Part shown: positions 10,574-22,164 of the stretch, piece by piece
Position numbering within the stretch: position 1 is the stretch's first letter
How the letters are laid out: each line of letters starts with the position of its first letter
Assembly: GCF_016918785.1 (NCBI RefSeq)
Contig: NZ_JAFFPT010000025.1
Coordinates: 62,001 to 126,000 of the forward strand
Length of the DNA: 64,000 nucleotides
Source of the DNA: Leptospira ainazelensis
GTDB taxonomy: Bacteria; Spirochaetota; Leptospiria; Leptospirales; Leptospiraceae
Direction of reading: 5' to 3'
The notes under the pieces: model-generated
Seen by the model: only the letters and a program-made list of their open reading frames with translations
Told to the model about the DNA's origin: nothing
The model's database searches: none
Position numbers and translations under genes: made by a program

Positions 10574-10621
10574 AACTTTGAAACAAAATCATATTCTACA
10601 TCGTATCATCGCAAAATTTTA

Positions 10622-11830
<1,209 letters not shown>

Positions 11831-11849
11831 TTTGATTTGAATTCGAGTT

Positions 11850-11870
11850 CCCGACCGAAACCCGGTCGGG
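11850..11870 (+). terminator. Hairpin after icd
   Basis: CCCGACCG (11850-11857) pairs perfectly with CGGTCGGG (11863-11870) around a 5-nt loop, 19 bp after the icd stop and just before the next start. There is only a short mixed T run downstream, so termination may be partial and the next gene may still be read from the icd promoter. Confidence 0.55.
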
Positions 11871-11886
11871 GATTCTTATCAATACC

Positions 11887-12555
11887 ATGAAACTTGAAAA
11901 TGTTCTCCGAAAATCGAATGAATTTCGAAGAATCTTTCGGTTTCTAGTTTTGATTTTCCTTTTCTTTTCTTTCGAAATTCTTCCCCAAAAAAATCCCAAA
12001 GAACCAACCTTACCTTCTGAGCCGACGATCAACGGAGAATCGCGTAATCCAAGAGGAGAAACCGGAAAACAGACCGGTAGCGGAGTCGATGAGAAAGGCG
12101 AAAAAAAAATCAAAGTGATTTTTTGCGACGGTCGAGAAGTGGAAGGTTTTTGGAAAAATATACCGATCGAATTCAAGTTTAAACACAAAAAAAGCAATAT
12201 CACTTATTCCAAAGCGCTCAAGCTGGAAGAAGTTTCAAAGATCAAAATTGTTACCTGGAAGCTAAAGGCTTCCAATCGGAGAAAAGAAGGAACTCCGTAT
12301 CGAGCCGAACCGTATCAGATTCAAATGTTTTCCTTTTCGGGAGAATCGTTTTTGAAAGAACCGCTGGAAACCGGAGAGATACAACAGATTTCGTTTAACA
12401 ATCAATTCGGAGAGGCCACTTTGTTTCTTTATTGGAACGATCTTCAATACGAAAATGGACAATGGTTTTCCGGTTTAAAATCTTTTTCGGGAGAATTTAG
12501 ATCGGACTGTCATCCGGACGTGGTCCGCGAGATCCAGTTTTCCGCTGTGAATTAG
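11887..12555 (+). CDS. Secreted protein of unknown function, 222 aa
   Basis: A basic N-terminus is followed by a hydrophobic stretch at about 19-34 ([14 protein letters not shown]), either a signal peptide or an anchor. A Lys/Pro/Glu/Gly-rich linker runs to about residue 75. The rest is a compact beta-rich domain ([34 protein letters not shown]) with one pair of cysteines. Its start lies within 60 bp of the icd stop. No family recognised. The 3' end overlaps the convergent response-regulator gene by 4 bp. Confidence 0.75.
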   Translation: MKLENVLRKSNEFRRIFRFLVLIFLFFSFEILPQKNPKEPTLPSEPTINGESRNPRGETGKQTGSGVDEKGEKKIKVIFCDGREVEGFWKNIPIEFKFKHKKSNITYSKALKLEEVSKIKIVTWKLKASNRRKEGTPYRAEPYQIQMFSFSGESFLKEPLETGEIQQISFNNQFGEATLFLYWNDLQYENGQWFSGLKSFSGEFRSDCHPDVVREIQFSAVN

Positions 12556-13334
12556 ATTTTTTGAATATATTCTAATATGTTTCTTTCTGAATAGGGTTTG
12601 TGGAGAATTCGAACGTTCTCCGGAAGTTTTGAAATGCTGATTCCTTCATTCTCTTCCAACCCCGTGATGACCGCGATCGGAACCGAATCAAAACGATTTT
12701 GTTTTCTTATCGCTTCGACAAATTCTTCCCCCGAAAAATCGGGCATGATCCAATCCGTAAAGATATGTGAAATTTCAGAATTGTCGGACAAAAGATACTC
12801 AAGAGCTTTTTTTCCTTCCGTAAAAGCCTGAACTTGAAAGCCGTTCTTTTTTAACATCTTTCCGAGTAAAAGAAGATTGAGTTCGGAGTCGTCCACGATG
12901 ACGATCTTTTTATTATTGTTGGAAGCTACCTGATTTATATCTTCTTTACCGTAGGCCAATTCTATGATTTCTTCAATCACAGCCTTGAATTCTTCGATAC
13001 CGGAAGGTTTTGGATAAATCCCGTCGAAACCGAATTCTTTTGCTTTGTTTCGATTGGAATCGATGTCGCCGGAAGTAATGAGATAAATTTTAGAATTTTT
13101 ACAGGCGCTTGATTTTTTATCTCTAAGATTTGTTCGTATGATTTTGCAAACCGTAAAACCGTCCGCATCCGGAAGAACCATTCCGATCGTGATCAGATCG
13201 AAAGATTCCTGAAATGCAAGGTCCAACCCCTCTTTTGCAGTCGCCGCCTCGACGATTTGAAAATCCTCGGAAGGGAAAAAAGAAGAAATGATTCTTCTGA
13301 CGGTGGCTCCGGAATCTAAAACCAAAACTTTCAA
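12552..13334 (-). CDS. Tandem receiver-domain protein; first receiver lacks the phospho-acceptor Asp
   Basis: The 260-residue protein consists of two CheY-like receiver domains and no output domain. The second (about 143-260) is intact: IVIVDDSE acidic pair, TDWIMP phospho-acceptor, and the conserved Thr and Lys (VITG, HKP). The first (about 1-122) is altered: the acidic pair is Asp-Ser (VLVLDSG) and the phospho-acceptor position reads Gly ([14 protein letters not shown]), while the switch Thr and Lys (LITSG, YPKP) remain. The first domain is therefore probably a non-phosphorylated docking or dimerisation module. The start overlaps the upstream gene's stop (ATGA), placing it in the mazG operon. 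Confidence 0.9.
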   Translation of the reverse strand: MKVLVLDSGATVRRIISSFFPSEDFQIVEAATAKEGLDLAFQESFDLITIGMVLPDADGFTVCKIIRTNLRDKKSSACKNSKIYLITSGDIDSNRNKAKEFGFDGIYPKPSGIEEFKAVIEEIIELAYGKEDINQVASNNNKKIVIVDDSELNLLLLGKMLKKNGFQVQAFTEGKKALEYLLSDNSEISHIFTDWIMPDFSGEEFVEAIRKQNRFDSVPIAVITGLEENEGISISKLPENVRILHKPYSERNILEYIQKI

Positions 13335-13720
13335 ATACGATTCTCGCTTGAATTGATTTCAGCAATTCCGGATTCGTAAATTTGAATATAACGAATCAAT
13401 TCTTCTTGGATTTGTTCGAAGTTCTCCAAAAATTCTCCGCTCGGTTTTGTCCAAGAAAGCGAGTTCGAAGAATTTGTATCTAAGCTGAGATAAAAGATCG
13501 GTGAGACGTTTTGGGACGATTTTATCCCGGAAGGAATCAGAGTAAACGAACCGAATATGGAGAATATGGCTTTGTATTGTTTTCCACGATACGCCGTTTC
13601 GTAGGCGCGAGGCCACTCCTGAGAATCCGATTTCGATTCTAAGGGAAAGGACTCGTTCAAAAAGGAAATAAGCTCTTCCGTTTTTTTTATCTTATTTTCG
13701 AATGAACCGGTTTCGCTCAT
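13331..13720 (-). CDS. Hypothetical protein, 129 aa, between mazG and the receiver gene
   Basis: A small soluble protein with a charged N-terminal helix and a beta-rich centre ([20 protein letters not shown]). Both ends overlap their neighbours by ATGA junctions, with mazG upstream and the tandem receiver downstream, so the three genes are translationally coupled. That coupling is the main argument that it is real. It may be a partner of the receiver protein. No family recognised. Confidence 0.75.
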   Translation of the reverse strand: MSETGSFENKIKKTEELISFLNESFPLESKSDSQEWPRAYETAYRGKQYKAIFSIFGSFTLIPSGIKSSQNVSPIFYLSLDTNSSNSLSWTKPSGEFLENFEQIQEELIRYIQIYESGIAEINSSENRI

Positions 13721-14532
13721 GATTCTAATTCTTTGGCCTTGTCCCAGAGCCGATCCATTTCCTGTAGGTCGGATTCGGCAGGCGTCTTTCCTTGACTTTG
13801 AAGAGATTCTTCGATGTATTGAAATCTTGTTTTGAATTTTGCGTTGGTTCTTGTGAGAGCGGATTCCGCTGAGATTCCAAGATGTCTTCCTAAGTTTACA
13901 AGACTGAATAGGAGATCTCCAAATTCTTCTTCCATACGAACCTGATTGGAACCATCAGCTTTGATCTTACCATACTCAACTAAAAATTCTTCCATTTCCT
14001 CTCTGACCTTTCCTTCCACATCTGAAAGATCCTTCCAATCAAATCCAACCTTCGCTGCCTTCTTTTGATACTTCTCTGCTTTTAAGAGAGAGGAGAAATT
14101 TTCCGGTATGTTAGAAAAAATAGACGAGTAAGTTGATTGCTTCTTTTCTTTATCTTTGATTTTTTCCCAATTTTCAATCACTTCCAGGGAAGAAGAAAGT
14201 GTGAGCTCTTCCGGACGAAAGACATGAGGATGTCTGAAAATCAACTTATCCGCAACACGTTCCGCAACGTCCGCTAAATCAAAGGCATTTCTTTCTTCCG
14301 CGAGTCTTGCGTGGAAAACCACCTGAAATAAGAGATCACCCAATTCTTCTTTTAACAGTTCGTCGTTTTTTTTGAGAATGGCTTCGATTACTTCCTGCGA
14401 TTCCTCTATCAAATAAGGAACCAAGGTCTGGTGGTCTTGTTCCTTATCCCAAGGGCATCCGTTTTCGCCTCGTAATGTGGCAGTTACGTCCCTAAGTTTG
14501 CTGATTTCTTCGTTAAGCGATCTGGTTGGCAT
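13717..14532 (-). CDS. mazG: Nucleoside triphosphate pyrophosphohydrolase MazG
   Basis: MazG hydrolyses NTPs, including non-canonical ones, to NMP and pyrophosphate. The 271-residue protein shows both repeats: [20 protein letters not shown] with EVIEA and [13 protein letters not shown] in the first, and [15 protein letters not shown] with [17 protein letters not shown] in the second. The EExxE and ExxD magnesium-binding motifs are in place in both. It is the first gene of a coupled three-gene operon that ends with a receiver-domain protein, an unusual pairing. Confidence 0.95.
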   Translation of the reverse strand: MPTRSLNEEISKLRDVTATLRGENGCPWDKEQDHQTLVPYLIEESQEVIEAILKKNDELLKEELGDLLFQVVFHARLAEERNAFDLADVAERVADKLIFRHPHVFRPEELTLSSSLEVIENWEKIKDKEKKQSTYSSIFSNIPENFSSLLKAEKYQKKAAKVGFDWKDLSDVEGKVREEMEEFLVEYGKIKADGSNQVRMEEEFGDLLFSLVNLGRHLGISAESALTRTNAKFKTRFQYIEESLQSQGKTPAESDLQEMDRLWDKAKELES

Positions 14533-14627
14533 GATATCCCTCTAAAATGAAGACGACGAATGGTCCCATTTTTTTCGAAGGAGCACAAATCGCACGTCTT
14601 TTCGGGAGGTTTTGGTTCGGGATTGGA

Positions 14628-14657
14628 TTGACGGGAACCGCAAAAAACGAGTATAGT
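14628..14657 (+). promoter_or_regulatory. Sigma-70-type promoter for the DUF6580-like gene
   Basis: TTGACG at 14628-14633 and TATAGT at 14652-14657 are separated by 18 bp and match the -35/-10 consensus in five of six positions each. The predicted start lies near 14664, leaving a leader of about 20 nt before the ATG at 14684. Confidence 0.6.
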
Positions 14658-14683
14658 AATAAAAAATACTTTCTAGGCGCTCT

Positions 14684-15208
14684 ATGATACGTTCAAAAAG
14701 TCTCATTGTCCTCTCACTCATCCTGGTCGCGGTTGTTAGTCGTTACTTTCCGCACCCGGCTAATTTTACGCCGATTCTCGCGATTTCTCTTTTTGCGGGA
14801 GCTCATTTTGCTTCCAAAAAACTTTCTCTGATTCTTCCTATCGTAGCACTTTTGATCAGCGATCTGATCATCGGATTTCACGATTTGATGCCGATCGTTT
14901 ACGGAATGTCTTTGTTACTCGTAGTGATGGGCTGGCAGCTGAGAGTTTCCTCTTCCGTCGGAAGAATTGCTCTTTTCTCCGGAATCGGATCCGTAGCTTT
15001 TTTTGCGGTAACAAACTTTTTTGTTTGGCTGACTTCGGGAATGTACACCTTGGATCTAAGCGGGTTTGCCCAGTGTTACATTATGGCAATTCCGTTCTTT
15101 CCAAACGGTTTGTTGGGAGATCTTTTTTATAACACGGTTCTCTTTGGTGCATTCGCACTCGTTGAGAAAGCCGGTTGGTTGAAACTTTCTCCCGTTCCTG
15201 TGAAGTAA
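14684..15208 (+). CDS. DUF6580-like integral membrane protein (putative small-molecule permease)
   Basis: This is a 174-residue protein with five or six hydrophobic segments. The pattern [22 protein letters not shown], then [19 protein letters not shown], then [11 protein letters not shown] and [13 protein letters not shown], resembles the DUF6580 family, whose members look like substrate-binding (S) components of ECF transporters and often occur near cobalamin genes. No such neighbours are present here. A good sigma-70 promoter lies upstream and a hairpin follows. Confidence 0.8.
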   Translation: MIRSKSLIVLSLILVAVVSRYFPHPANFTPILAISLFAGAHFASKKLSLILPIVALLISDLIIGFHDLMPIVYGMSLLLVVMGWQLRVSSSVGRIALFSGIGSVAFFAVTNFFVWLTSGMYTLDLSGFAQCYIMAIPFFPNGLLGDLFYNTVLFGAFALVEKAGWLKLSPVPVK

Positions 15209-15235
15209 ATTCGGATTCTTCTTAGAATTTGAATC

Positions 15236-15271
15236 CAGTGCAGTTCGGAGTTCCGACCTCGATCTGCACTG
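15236..15271. terminator. Hairpin between convergent genes
   Basis: CAGTGCAG at 15236-15243 pairs perfectly with CTGCACTG at 15264-15271. The 20-nt loop contains a smaller inverted repeat (TCGGAGTTCCGA). A T-rich tract (CCTTTTTTC) follows on the plus strand, so it most likely terminates the DUF6580-like gene and may also act on the opposing outer-membrane gene. Confidence 0.6.
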
Positions 15272-15314
15272 AAAGGCCTTTCCTTTTTTCAACTCAGAAT
15301 CTCTATATTCTTTT

Positions 15315-16583
15315 TTACAAGATCAGAGAAACTCCCAAATAAAATCCATAATAAGAATCTACGACCTCTTTTTCCAGAGCCGGTCTGGTCGACGTCAAAT
15401 CCACCGGTTTGGTGATCGTATTCAAAGCGGTAGCGCTGATTGCATCGGGAATCAAAAGAGAGGCGTTGTAGTTGTAGCCCGAAACGGAGGATCTCATCTC
15501 GGTGTATTGAAAACCGAGTGTAAACTTTAACCAACTCGTTCTAGAAAAAGAAAGTCCCGTGTCCAATTGGTAACCCGTTCTTTTTACAAGATTTTCCCCC
15601 GCTGAACCCGCAGTTTCCATAACCAGAAAATTCTGAACTCCGTTATAGTTTGTAGTTCCATTGGTCTGAAGACGATATTTGCCCAATGTTTTAAAATAGT
15701 CCGCGCTCGCATGAAATTGAAAATAGGAATTCAGTTTTTTTACGATTCGAAATCCGATCTGCGGTCCAAGGCCTCCCGCTTTTTCTTCCATGTTTCCAAA
15801 ACCCAAACCTCCAGGGAGGTTTCCGTATTCTTTTGAGTAAGTGTCCAAATTTCGAATTCCTAAAGAGGGACCGATTCTGGTTCCGGATCCGGTTTCAAAA
15901 AAATAGAGAAGATTGAGTTGGATATCCGTTCTTCTCAATTGTGGTCCGTAAATGCTATAAGACTGATTTAAGTTTCCGGTTGTCGGATTGATATTGATGG
16001 ATGAATAAGAAGGATTGATTCTCAAATCTAAAAAAGTCGCTTCCACTCCGAACTTTTTGGATTCGGTTAAGAATAGAAAACGGATGGGGTAAGCGGTTTT
16101 CGTATTTCCTTGAGGGCTCGAGTAGAAACTTCCGGTATTGTTGACGAGATGGGCGTCAAAACCGCCGACTGCGGCGGCGGAATTGATGCTCTGATAGGCG
16201 CCGGAAGTATAAAGATAAGAATTGGTTTCGTTTGTGGAAACGTTTTGTCTTCTCGCTAAGGACTCCGGAACCCAAGTCGCCTGATTAAAAAGAACGGCGA
16301 TTTCGAACGTGGCTCCCTTGGGAGCTTTGTTGAGCTCTTGTTCGTGAAGAGTGTTTCTGAGCTCGGCGGCTTCCGTTCTTTTTCTTTGGATTTCAAAAAT
16401 GAGCCTCTGTCTTGTCACAGGATCCTGAACTCTTCCGGCTTTTGCTTCGAGTTCATCCGCTTCCCTTTCCAATTGATCCGGGGTCGTTTGAAGAGTTTTG
16501 CCTTGGGCAAACATTTCCGACGAAAGGGAGACGATCAGAATGAATAAAATGAGAGTTACTAAGCTTTGAGTTTGGTTCTTCAT
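15315..16583 (-). CDS. Outer-membrane beta-barrel protein with an N-terminal coiled coil
   Basis: A signal peptide ([20 protein letters not shown]) is followed by a charged helical stretch at about 33-80 that should form a coiled coil. From about residue 92 to the end the sequence alternates in the way of transmembrane strands with aromatic girdles ([55 protein letters not shown]). The C-terminus, [12 protein letters not shown], fits a terminal barrel strand though it ends in Leu rather than Phe. About ten to twelve strands are likely. The ligand is unknown. The helical segment may span the periplasm or pack at the barrel mouth. Confidence 0.8.
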   Translation of the reverse strand: MKNQTQSLVTLILFILIVSLSSEMFAQGKTLQTTPDQLEREADELEAKAGRVQDPVTRQRLIFEIQRKRTEAAELRNTLHEQELNKAPKGATFEIAVLFNQATWVPESLARRQNVSTNETNSYLYTSGAYQSINSAAAVGGFDAHLVNNTGSFYSSPQGNTKTAYPIRFLFLTESKKFGVEATFLDLRINPSYSSININPTTGNLNQSYSIYGPQLRRTDIQLNLLYFFETGSGTRIGPSLGIRNLDTYSKEYGNLPGGLGFGNMEEKAGGLGPQIGFRIVKKLNSYFQFHASADYFKTLGKYRLQTNGTTNYNGVQNFLVMETAGSAGENLVKRTGYQLDTGLSFSRTSWLKFTLGFQYTEMRSSVSGYNYNASLLIPDAISATALNTITKPVDLTSTRPALEKEVVDSYYGFYLGVSLIL

Positions 16584-16743
16584 ATAATTTTTAGAGTGTG
16601 AATTAGATAAGACGAGAGAATTCGAAATTCAAACGTTTTTTTCCTAAAAGATGAAAAAGAAAAACATTAGAGGATCCTCTCGTCAGAAAAAAAGAAATAG
16701 AATCACCTTAGAAACAGATCGATTCAATTTTAGGTTTCTGAAC

Positions 16744-17025
16744 CCACTCTCTGCGATCATAACCTAACCCACAAGTCGATTGAATCGGTAGAGGAATCTG
16801 TCGGAACTCCGACAATCCTCTGTAAAAATCGCGCGCCCCGCCCGATTTTCGGGTGGCGGGGCGGGTGGCGGAAGACTCCGGAAACTTTGCTATATCACAA
16901 AATTCTAATTTTGCAAGAAAAAAAATCCCCCGTAGGAGCTCCTAAAAAAACCTTCTTTGTAAGACAATTCTCGTGGCGGTTCCTTCCAACTTGTGGGTAA
17001 GGTTATGCACTGCGATCCGGAGTGG
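16744..17025. repeat. Long inverted repeat enclosing nested hairpins (decayed or non-autonomous element?)
   Basis: The left arm (16744-16776) and the right arm (16989-17025) are inverted copies. The inner 19 bases, CATAACCTAACCCACAAGT, match the reverse complement of the right arm at 18 positions, and the outer parts match with small gaps (CCACTC and GCGATC in both). Between the arms lie a 7-bp hairpin TGTCGGA/TCCGACA (16799-16814) flanked by GAGGA/TCCTC, a GC-rich hairpin (16836-16861) and a palindrome TAGGAGCTCCTA near 16925. There is no coding frame. The whole 742-bp gap 16584-17325 has no gene. It could be a miniature transposable element or a structured RNA. Confidence 0.6.
16836..16861. 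repeat. GC-rich hairpin within the inverted-repeat element
   Basis: CCCGA (16841-16845) pairs with TCGGG (16849-16853) around TTT, and CCCCG (16836-16840) pairs with CGGGG (16857-16861) with a 3-nt bulge. The block is nearly pure G+C in an AT-rich gap, which stands out from its surroundings. Confidence 0.6.
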
Positions 17026-17325
17026 CGCCCCAATCCTTCAACCGCTGATACGATTCGAAATCTGAATCCCCTTGTTTGAAAAGCTCGGAACTCCTTGCCC
17101 GGTTCGGGATTTAGATATTTTCGAATTTTATCTCTGGATGCCCGGAATTTGAAACTTCATAAAATCAAAGAAATTGCCGATGCCGTGTAAGGAAGCTTGA
17201 AGTTCCAATGTCCTTCGATTGAAGTTTGTATAGATGCGGTTTCTTTTACCGAGAACGGAAATAAAAATAAAAAAAGGAATTCCAATTCTTAAAAGTCTTA
17301 TGGAATAGAACTAAAAAGAGAGAGT

Positions 17326-17880
17326 ATGAATTTTACCAAGTCAGCAGTTTGTGTTTTTTGCGGTTCCCGAAACGGGAACAATCCTATTTATACAAAAGTC
17401 GCACAAGACTTAGGAGTCTTGCTTGTAAGGAAAAATCTCGATCTCGTCTACGGAGGAGCCTCTTGCGGACTCATGGGAACGATCGCGGATGCAGTGATGG
17501 ACAGTGGCGGATCGGTTTCCGGAATTATTCCCGACTTTTTAACGTTAAAGGAAATCAAACACGATCGAGTGAAAGATATTATGATCGTTTCCTCCATGCA
17601 TGAAAGAAAGTTTAGAATGTATGAGAAGTCCGCAGGTTTTATCGCGCTCCCCGGAGGAATCGGAACTTTGGACGAGCTCGTGGAAATCACAACCTGGAAT
17701 CAACTCAAACTCATCAGAAAACCTCTGGGTTTATTGAATACGGAAGGTTATTTCGATTACCTTCTCAAACAACTGGATCGAATGGTGAACGACGGTTTTA
17801 TGGATTCGACTACAAAAGAAGCTTTGATCGTTTCGGACGATCCTTCCGAACTTTTGGATTTATTGATAAAGAAGTTTTGA
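17326..17880 (+). CDS. LOG-family (TIGR00730) nucleoside 5'-monophosphate phosphoribohydrolase
   Basis: The 184-residue protein starts with the Rossmann-like [10 protein letters not shown] and carries the family signature [19 protein letters not shown] near residue 108, with Arg (ERKFRM) and Glu in the active-site positions. LOG enzymes release the free base from cytokinin-type nucleotides in plants. Bacterial members hydrolyse AMP or similar nucleotides, and their role is often unclear. It stands alone between two repeat-containing gaps. Confidence 0.93.
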   Translation: MNFTKSAVCVFCGSRNGNNPIYTKVAQDLGVLLVRKNLDLVYGGASCGLMGTIADAVMDSGGSVSGIIPDFLTLKEIKHDRVKDIMIVSSMHERKFRMYEKSAGFIALPGGIGTLDELVEITTWNQLKLIRKPLGLLNTEGYFDYLLKQLDRMVNDGFMDSTTKEALIVSDDPSELLDLLIKKF

Positions 17881-17927
17881 AATTTACAATTTTTGAAAAA
17901 TAGGAGCTGACCCTAAAACCTCAGAAT

Positions 17928-18070
17928 GTAGGAACTCCAATCGAAATGAGGCGGCAAAAGTCTTTTAGGAAGGTCATAAACCGTGAGAAAGGGACGTAAT
18001 CTGTGGGAACTCCATCTTTTTTATTACGAACTTGTATGAATCTTGTAGGTGGTTTCTTTTAAGGTTTTGG
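17928..18070 (+). repeat. GTRGGAACTCC repeat element, copy 1
   Basis: GTAGGAACTCC at 17928-17938 and GTGGGAACTCC at 18003-18013, the second preceded by GACGTAAT, are followed at 18063 by GGTTTTG. The spacings are 75 and 60 bp. A second copy with the same order of motifs and nearly the same spacing lies at 23695-23832. There is no reading frame. It fills the 374-bp gap 17881-18254. Confidence 0.6.
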
Positions 18071-18254
18071 ACGAACAATCATTAGAAGGCATGACTTTCG
18101 TTTTTCTAAATTTCCGAGTTAGGAAGAATGAATTCATTTTGAAATCCGATTTGGACCGGATTTTAAGCTCGTTTTCAAAAAGTATTTCCGTTCGTTTTTT
18201 CGAAACGACCTCTTTGCATTCTTAGAAGAATCGGATTTTTTCCCGAGAGAAAAC

Positions 18255-19354
<1,100 letters not shown>

Positions 19355-19358
<4 letters not shown>

Positions 19359-20302
19359 AAAACATTCTCCAAAAGAGTATAGAATAGAAATAACGTAGGA
19401 ATGGAAAACAAGAGTCCAATTCCCGGAAAAGCCGCCGAAAGAGCCGGCCTATACCCCATCTGCAGGGCAACAATCGACGCCGTTATCATTGGCGCCATTC
19501 CCGCTTCCAGAACGGCAATCCTTATATGTTTCGGATCTACTTTCAGAAAGAAATAGCAAAGGAATATTAAAATCGGCGCAAAAAGCAATTTATAAATCAG
19601 GCCTGTTATGAGTGCGGTTCCGAAGGACGATTCCGATTCCATTTCTTGGGAATTTGAATCCGGAAACCGTAGCTGAAACCCGACCGTAAATAAGGCAATT
19701 GGAACCAATGTTTCTCCCAAAGTTTTAAACACGGAATGGATCTCTTCCGGGATTGTGAAAAGTCTTAGGAAAAACGAAAAAAGTAAAGCAAGAAACGGAG
19801 GGAAAGTGAAGAGCTTCTTTAAAATCGACTTGAAGAGTCCTTGATCGTTTTTCTTTTCGTTTTCGGGAAGATATCTTACCGCAAGAATGAATCCCGGTAT
19901 TGAGAGACAAAGAAAGGTCCCGAATTGATCCGCGATCAAAACCGCACTCGTGACTTCTTCTCCGTAGAACATCCTTAGGATGGGAAGTCCGACAAAGGAA
20001 GTGTTTCCGAGTCCACAACAGAGAGTAACGGCGATTCTGGTTTGCAAAGTCCAATGGAAGAATTTGCCCGCGAAATAAAAGAAAACTACGGAAATTCCAA
20101 ATACTAACCAAGGCATCAAGGCCAAATAAACAAAAGAAAATTCTAAAAACATGGATGGAACGTTCGCTAAGACGAGGGCGGGAAGCGAAACATAGATTAT
20201 AAAACTTCCTAAAACCTGTGCTGAGTTTTCAGGAAGAATTTTTCCTCGTCTGAGTAGCCAACCTGCAAAAAGACAAACTGGAATTAGAATTAAATGCTCC
20301 AT
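19355..20302 (-). CDS. AEC-family (auxin efflux carrier type) transporter
   Basis: This is a 315-residue integral membrane protein with about ten spans in two halves. Family features are LLRRGKILPENSAQVLGSFIIYVSLPALV in the first helices and GNTSFVGLPILRMFYGEE in the middle, with the broken-helix glycines and Asn expected of this fold. AEC proteins export small organic anions such as malate in bacteria. The substrate here cannot be inferred. The stop overlaps the probable CTG start of the ankyrin gene. Confidence 0.9.
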
Positions 20303-20351
20303 CCGTTGGACACAGTGTGGATCGGAAAGGATTGAGCAAGAGTTTTAGAAA

Positions 20352-20569
<218 letters not shown>

Positions 20570-20580
<11 letters not shown>

Positions 20581-21208
20581 CTTTTCTCGATTTCTTGAAT
20601 TCTTTTACCATCATTGCGGTGATGCTGTCAAGATGTTTCACTTGGTCTTTGAGTTCCGGTTTTTCATGACGGGAGGAAAAAGAATAACAGGAATTCTTAA
20701 CGCCTCTGTCTTTCATCCACCAGTGGCGTCCGATTTCCCTTCTTTCTCGAGCCGGAAGTTCCCCTTCATACATTTTGTATTCGTCGAATTGCGCCGGAAA
20801 GTTTCTTTCCTTTAAATAAAAAGCGTATGCGGAATGGAAATTCATCGCGGCGTTCTGTATCAATTCGTTGATATGAAGACAACCCAAAGTTTTATCGGCT
20901 GGAAAACGATTCATGAGTTTGGAATAAGACATTTCTTCGCCGACGAGATAATCGTAATTTCGAATCGCAACGGGACATGTCTCGTACGGAACCCTTTTTT
21001 CTTCGACTCCGGATTTTTTGATTTTCATCGTAGTCAAATCCACTTCGAGATAGAGAGTCATATCGTGATACGGATCATACTGATTTACTTCTATCACGCA
21101 GAAAGGAGGCGATTCTTCCGGAAACCAATAGTAACGACTTTCATAGTTTCTCTGAAAATCCGTGTTTCTAAAACGAATTCTATCCTTGATTTCCTGTAAC
21201 ATGTTCAT
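20570..21208 (-). CDS. DUF2889-like protein, 212 aa
   Basis: A soluble protein with the features PYETCPVAIRNYDYLVGEEMS and TLGCLHINELIQNAAMNFHSAYAFYL, which resemble the DUF2889 pattern of a Cys-Pro turn followed by a CxH helix. The function of that family is unknown. Two ATG codons (MNM) open the frame. It is followed by the overlapping zinc-ribbon ORF and tRNA-Thr. Confidence 0.7.
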
Positions 21209-21364
21209 CCAAACCTAACCCTATTTAAAAAAACTTTTTAAAAATATATTCTTCTAATTCTTATAAGTTCATCTTTTTAAAACACTCGATTTCCTAAAGA
21301 ATTTTTTAGACTTATTTTCAATTGCTTTTTTTCTCTTTTCTGTTATCTTCAGTCCGGCTTAGAT

Positions 21365-22162
21365 ATGACATCCTTCTTTTTAGAAAAATCATTTATGGTG
21401 ACTGGAGCCAGTTCCGGAATCGGAAAGGCGATCGTCTTGGAACTCAACAAAAAAGGCGCGATCGTCGGCGCACTCGCTAGAAGAAAAGAGCTTTTAAAGG
21501 AATTAAAAAACGAAGCCGCTTATCCGGATAAAATTCTTCCTCTTCCCGGCGACGTATCGGATTCTTCTCAACTCAAAAAAACTACTGAAGATTTTAGAAA
21601 GAAAGTCCGGCGGATCGACGGAATCATTCATAGCGCAGGTATCAGTATGCGGGCCCTTGCAAGAGAAACTGAAATTAAAGTTTATGAAAGTCTAATGGAC
21701 GTAAACTTTTATCCGCTTGTTCATCTTTTTAAACTTTGTGAAGCCGAACTCAGGCAAAATCAGGGCCATTTTGTTGCGGTCTCGTCGCTTCAAGGAAGAT
21801 TTGCCACTCAGTATCGTTCCGGTTACGCCGCGAGCAAACACGCGGTGCAGGCGTTTATGGACAGTATTCGACTGGAAACTTTCGAGAGTGGAATGCACGT
21901 TATGACTGTTTCTCCCGGTTATGTGAAAACCGATATTTCCGTAAAGGCGTTGGCTTCGGACGGATCCGCCTATGGAATTATGGATGAAGGAATTAGGAAA
22001 GGACTTCCCACGGAAGTTGTGGCCAATCGAATTTTGAAAGCGATCGAGTCTCGAAAAAGAGATTGTTATCCTTCGCAACTTCGAGAGTTATTTGCCTTTT
22101 GGGTGAGTAGATTCTCGCCTTCCTTGTTGGATAAACTTTTGAGAAGGGCGAGAGTGACTTAA
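21365..22162 (+). CDS. Short-chain dehydrogenase/reductase
   Basis: This is a 265-residue classical SDR. It has the cofactor motif TGASSGIGK near residue 14, an Arg-Arg after the second strand that favours NADP(H), HSAGIS in place of NNAG, the catalytic Ser in SSLQG and YAASK with the catalytic Tyr and Lys, then PGYVKTDIS. The closest style is the DHRS7 group, including the C-terminal stretch after the substrate loop. The substrate is unknown. It ends 2 bp from the convergent gene. Confidence 0.9.
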   Translation: MTSFFLEKSFMVTGASSGIGKAIVLELNKKGAIVGALARRKELLKELKNEAAYPDKILPLPGDVSDSSQLKKTTEDFRKKVRRIDGIIHSAGISMRALARETEIKVYESLMDVNFYPLVHLFKLCEAELRQNQGHFVAVSSLQGRFATQYRSGYAASKHAVQAFMDSIRLETFESGMHVMTVSPGYVKTDISVKALASDGSAYGIMDEGIRKGLPTEVVANRILKAIESRKRDCYPSQLRELFAFWVSRFSPSLLDKLLRRARVT

Positions 22163-22164
22163 TT

